Below are positions 62,088-64,000 of a stretch of DNA of 64,000 nucleotides, one piece after another. Within the stretch, counting starts at the first letter, position 1. Every line of letters begins with the position of its first letter. The notes below the pieces were generated by a model. That model saw only the letters and a list, made by a program, of their open reading frames with translations, had not been told where the DNA came from and did not search any database. Made by a program: the position numbers and the translations under genes. This stretch comes from Mucilaginibacter sp. UBA5151 (GTDB taxonomy: Bacteria; Bacteroidota; Bacteroidia; Sphingobacteriales; Sphingobacteriaceae), in NCBI GenBank assembly GCA_002413785.1, contig DHXR01000021.1, positions 1 to 64,000 of the forward strand, in the 5' to 3' direction.

Positions 62088-63587
62088 ATGCCTGCAGAGA
62101 TCGATAAACACCTTTTTGAACTGGGCTTTGAGGTAACAGAGCACACTGTTGCTATGCTGGCCTATTGGGACAAAAATTTGATTTGCAGGTTTGCCAATAA
62201 TGCCTATTTTGAATGGTTTGGGGTTCATCCGGGGGATATGATCAATAAGATGCATATCCGTGCTATTTTAGGGTCCTTTTACGAAAAAAATTTAGTCCAA
62301 ATTGATGAGGCGTTAAACGGTAAAGTGCAGGTTTTTGAACGGCCTATATCTACCCCTTCCGGAAAAACTAAAATTGCCAGGGCAACCTATATCCCTGATT
62401 TTAAAAATGGCGAGGTGAAGGGGTTTTATGTTCAGGTTGTTGATGTTACCCCATTATCGCCTGATGAGGTGCCGTATGCGGTTGGACACAAACATTTTTT
62501 TTCAAACGAACGCTTGCCCGGGGATGTAGTGCAGACCCTGAGATCCTGTATTCTTACCGGGTTCCCGGGCATAGCTAATCTCTCAAAAAAACATTTTATT
62601 TCGGAGTCGAAACTTAAAAGGGATTTTAAAGAAAAATACCATACCACCATTTTTTCTTTTTATCGTAACCTGCAAATGGAACTGGCCGATAAATATATCA
62701 GGGAGAAGCGCTGCAATAAAAACCAGATGGCGGTTATGCTCAACTTTTCAAACCCCTCAAATTTTTCGGTTTGTTACCGGAATTATTTAAAAGAAAAAGC
62801 TACCAAAACGTTGATTTCCGAAATTAAAAAGGAAAGTGATGAAAGATATAAAACCTTTATTGAGCAGGCCCCGGTGGCCATCGCCATGTTGGATAATGAC
62901 ATGTTTTTTATGGCGGTTTCGGAAAGGTATATAGCGTATTTTAAGCTTGAAAATAAAGAATTAATTGGGAAAAGCATATATGAGGTATTTCACGGTGTGG
63001 ATTTAAAATATAAAGACGTGTTTCAGGATTGTTTGAAAGGAAACATTAATCAATGCGATGAAGCGTTTGTATCATTGCCGGATGGTTTAGCTACCTGGCT
63101 GCGCTGGGAAATACGGCCATGGTATAAAAGCGATAAGGCAATTGGCGGGTTATTAATTTATTCAGAAGATATAACCGCGTTAAAACTTAAAAACGAAGAG
63201 AATAAACTATTATCAGGAATCCTGAATACGACACATGAAATTGCCCGGATAGGGGTGTGGAGCAGGGATTTAAAAAACAATACAGTTTTCTGGAGCAAAA
63301 TTCTAAAAGAGATGCTGGAGGTTCCTGAAGATTTTAGTCCTGACCTTGCTACAGCTTTTAAATTTTACAAGGAAGGCGTAAGCCGCAATTTAGCGCAAAA
63401 GGGTTTCGCAGATGCACTGGAAAACGGTAAACAATTTGATGTTGAATTGGAAATGATCACCGCAAATGGCAATTTAATAAGGGTCAGGCATGTTGGTTAT
63501 CCTGAATTCCGCAACGGGCAATACGAAAAAATATCCGGCATATTTCTGGATATTACACATCAAAATCCACCATTCCAAAAGGGTTAA
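62088..63587 (+). CDS. PAS-AraC-PAS-PAS protein without kinase domain
   Basis: 499 aa, cytosolic. Residues 18-122 form a PAS domain; 158-236 an AraC-type helix-turn-helix pair (ANLSKKHFISESKLKRDFKE, MELADKYIRE, MAVMLNFSNPSNFSVCYRNY); 250-370 and 375-497 two further PAS domains with WLRWEIRPWYK and LIRVRHVGYPEF ends. AraC modules usually end a protein; here one sits between PAS domains, and no HATPase or cyclase domain follows. It may be a PAS-sensing transcription factor. It lies between a kinase and a response regulator gene. Confidence 0.85.
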   Translation: MPAEIDKHLFELGFEVTEHTVAMLAYWDKNLICRFANNAYFEWFGVHPGDMINKMHIRAILGSFYEKNLVQIDEALNGKVQVFERPISTPSGKTKIARATYIPDFKNGEVKGFYVQVVDVTPLSPDEVPYAVGHKHFFSNERLPGDVVQTLRSCILTGFPGIANLSKKHFISESKLKRDFKEKYHTTIFSFYRNLQMELADKYIREKRCNKNQMAVMLNFSNPSNFSVCYRNYLKEKATKTLISEIKKESDERYKTFIEQAPVAIAMLDNDMFFMAVSERYIAYFKLENKELIGKSIYEVFHGVDLKYKDVFQDCLKGNINQCDEAFVSLPDGLATWLRWEIRPWYKSDKAIGGLLIYSEDITALKLKNEENKLLSGILNTTHEIARIGVWSRDLKNNTVFWSKILKEMLEVPEDFSPDLATAFKFYKEGVSRNLAQKGFADALENGKQFDVELEMITANGNLIRVRHVGYPEFRNGQYEKISGIFLDITHQNPPFQKG

Positions 63588-63754
63588 GCTGCACTCAAAT
63601 AACTGGTTCATCCTAAACCGGAACCAATATTTTCAAACATTTTACAGGCCTGAAAATGACCAATGGTTTTTCTTCATCCCGGCAATTTAACGATTAATAC
63701 TTAGGGTGTTTTGAACGATTTTAAGCGGGTTGTAATGTCATGTATGTCAGTAAT

Positions 63755-63768
63755 TTGATATAAATCAC
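63755..63768. promoter_or_regulatory. CRP/FNR-like operator upstream of the response regulator
   Basis: TTGAT-ATAA-ATCAC is the closest match in the window to the E. coli FNR box TTGAT-N4-ATCAA. It lies 125 bases before the response regulator ATG. No -7 box is found at the 36.5 bp distance; GACCTTTA at 63817-63824 is 62.5 bp away, so the fit to the shared geometry is poor. The gap 63588-63893 is AT-rich and holds no gene I can support. Confidence 0.5.
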
Positions 63769-63893
63769 AGGTTTATTTAATAATTGTTTTATTAATATCT
63801 TATACAGGTATAAATTGACCTTTAACAGGTTGGTTTAAGCTTTTAACAACTGTAAATTTATATTGTATTAATTTCATTTTTGACAATATCGCC

Positions 63894-64000
63894 ATGAGAG
63901 AAAATATATTGCTAATTGAAGAAAATGCTGAAATGCGCAAAAATATTGGTGCATTCTTAAGACACGAAGGTTATGATGTTGCTGAGACCGATGATGGCGC
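63894..64000 (+). CDS. Response regulator receiver domain, cut by window end
   Basis: The first 35 codons (MRENILLIEENAEMRKNIGA then FLRHEGYDVAETDDG) are the start of a CheY-like receiver: first strand ILLIEEN with acidic residues (E9-E10 in place of the usual DD), helix 1, and strand 2. The output domain is outside the window. It is probably served by the kinase at 60700. The acidic pair being Glu-Glu-Asn and not Asp-Asp is worth noting. Confidence 0.8.
   Translation, partial: MRENILLIEENAEMRKNIGAFLRHEGYDVAETDDG

Overview
The window reads as chromosome of a Bacteroidota member of the Sphingobacteriaceae, most like Mucilaginibacter or Pedobacter. This rests on AT-rich TAnnTTTG-type promoter boxes, no evident Shine-Dalgarno reliance, sub3/GMC/TIM-barrel sugar-oxidation genes, and intergenic palindromes of the CCTCTCCAAAGGAGAGG and GTCATTGCGAGG kinds. 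The genus is an inference; no rRNA or tRNA gene is present to test it.

Layout. 1-9 kb: the possible 3' end of a group II intron at the left edge, a secreted M1 metallopeptidase, a VapBC-type toxin-antitoxin pair followed by an antitoxin with a gutted ParE/RelE toxin, a DUF255 thioredoxin-like protein carrying an in-frame palindromic repeat, a SlyD-like FKBP isomerase and a delta-9-type desaturase. 9-32 kb: a long, mostly one-direction sugar-oxidation cluster. It holds three GMC flavoproteins (two near-identical in tandem), three Tat-type gluconate-2-dehydrogenase subunit 3 proteins, a cytochrome c lipoprotein, two Gfo/Idh/MocA oxidoreductases, four sugar isomerase/epimerase TIM barrels, two MFS transporters, a DUF1080 hydrolase and a DUF4965 protein. 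Together these fit periplasmic C3-oxidation of glycosides to 3-keto sugars, cleavage, uptake and isomerisation. 32-37 kb: pyrR, pyrB, a membrane protein, a beta-lactamase-fold serine hydrolase, a LysR regulator and a group II intron remnant.

37-64 kb: [NiFe]-hydrogenase maturation genes hypABC and hypFDE with a nickel permease (no hydrogenase structural genes here), and a front-end desaturase. Then come two universal stress proteins, a LOG-family protein, PfkB kinase, a beta-CASP MBL nuclease, Hsp20, PEP synthase, HdeD, an MlaEFD lipid transporter, a BON protein and FtsH. A hybrid-less histidine kinase, a PAS-AraC-PAS-PAS protein and the start of a response regulator close the window.

The most interesting signal is regulatory. 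Ten CRP/FNR-like palindromes (WTGAY-N4-RTCAH, one with a single mismatch) lie in the intergenic regions of the 38-64 kb half. Three promoters carry two copies exactly 22 bp apart centre to centre. In six promoters the centre of the promoter-proximal palindrome is exactly 36.5 bp from the last base of a TAnnTTTG-like -7 box, the geometry of a class II activator. This ties the hyp genes, the desaturase, Usp, MBL-PfkB, Hsp20-PpsA, MlaEFD and BON-FtsH into one predicted low-oxygen or dormancy regulon resembling the mycobacterial DosR regulon in content, but with CRP/FNR-type operators. The regulator itself is not in the window.

A second theme is repeat turnover. Many gene gaps in the sugar cluster are filled by short 7-9 bp units in inverted arms, each gap with a different unit. 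Larger palindromes have landed between genes, on stop codons and, once, inside a coding sequence.
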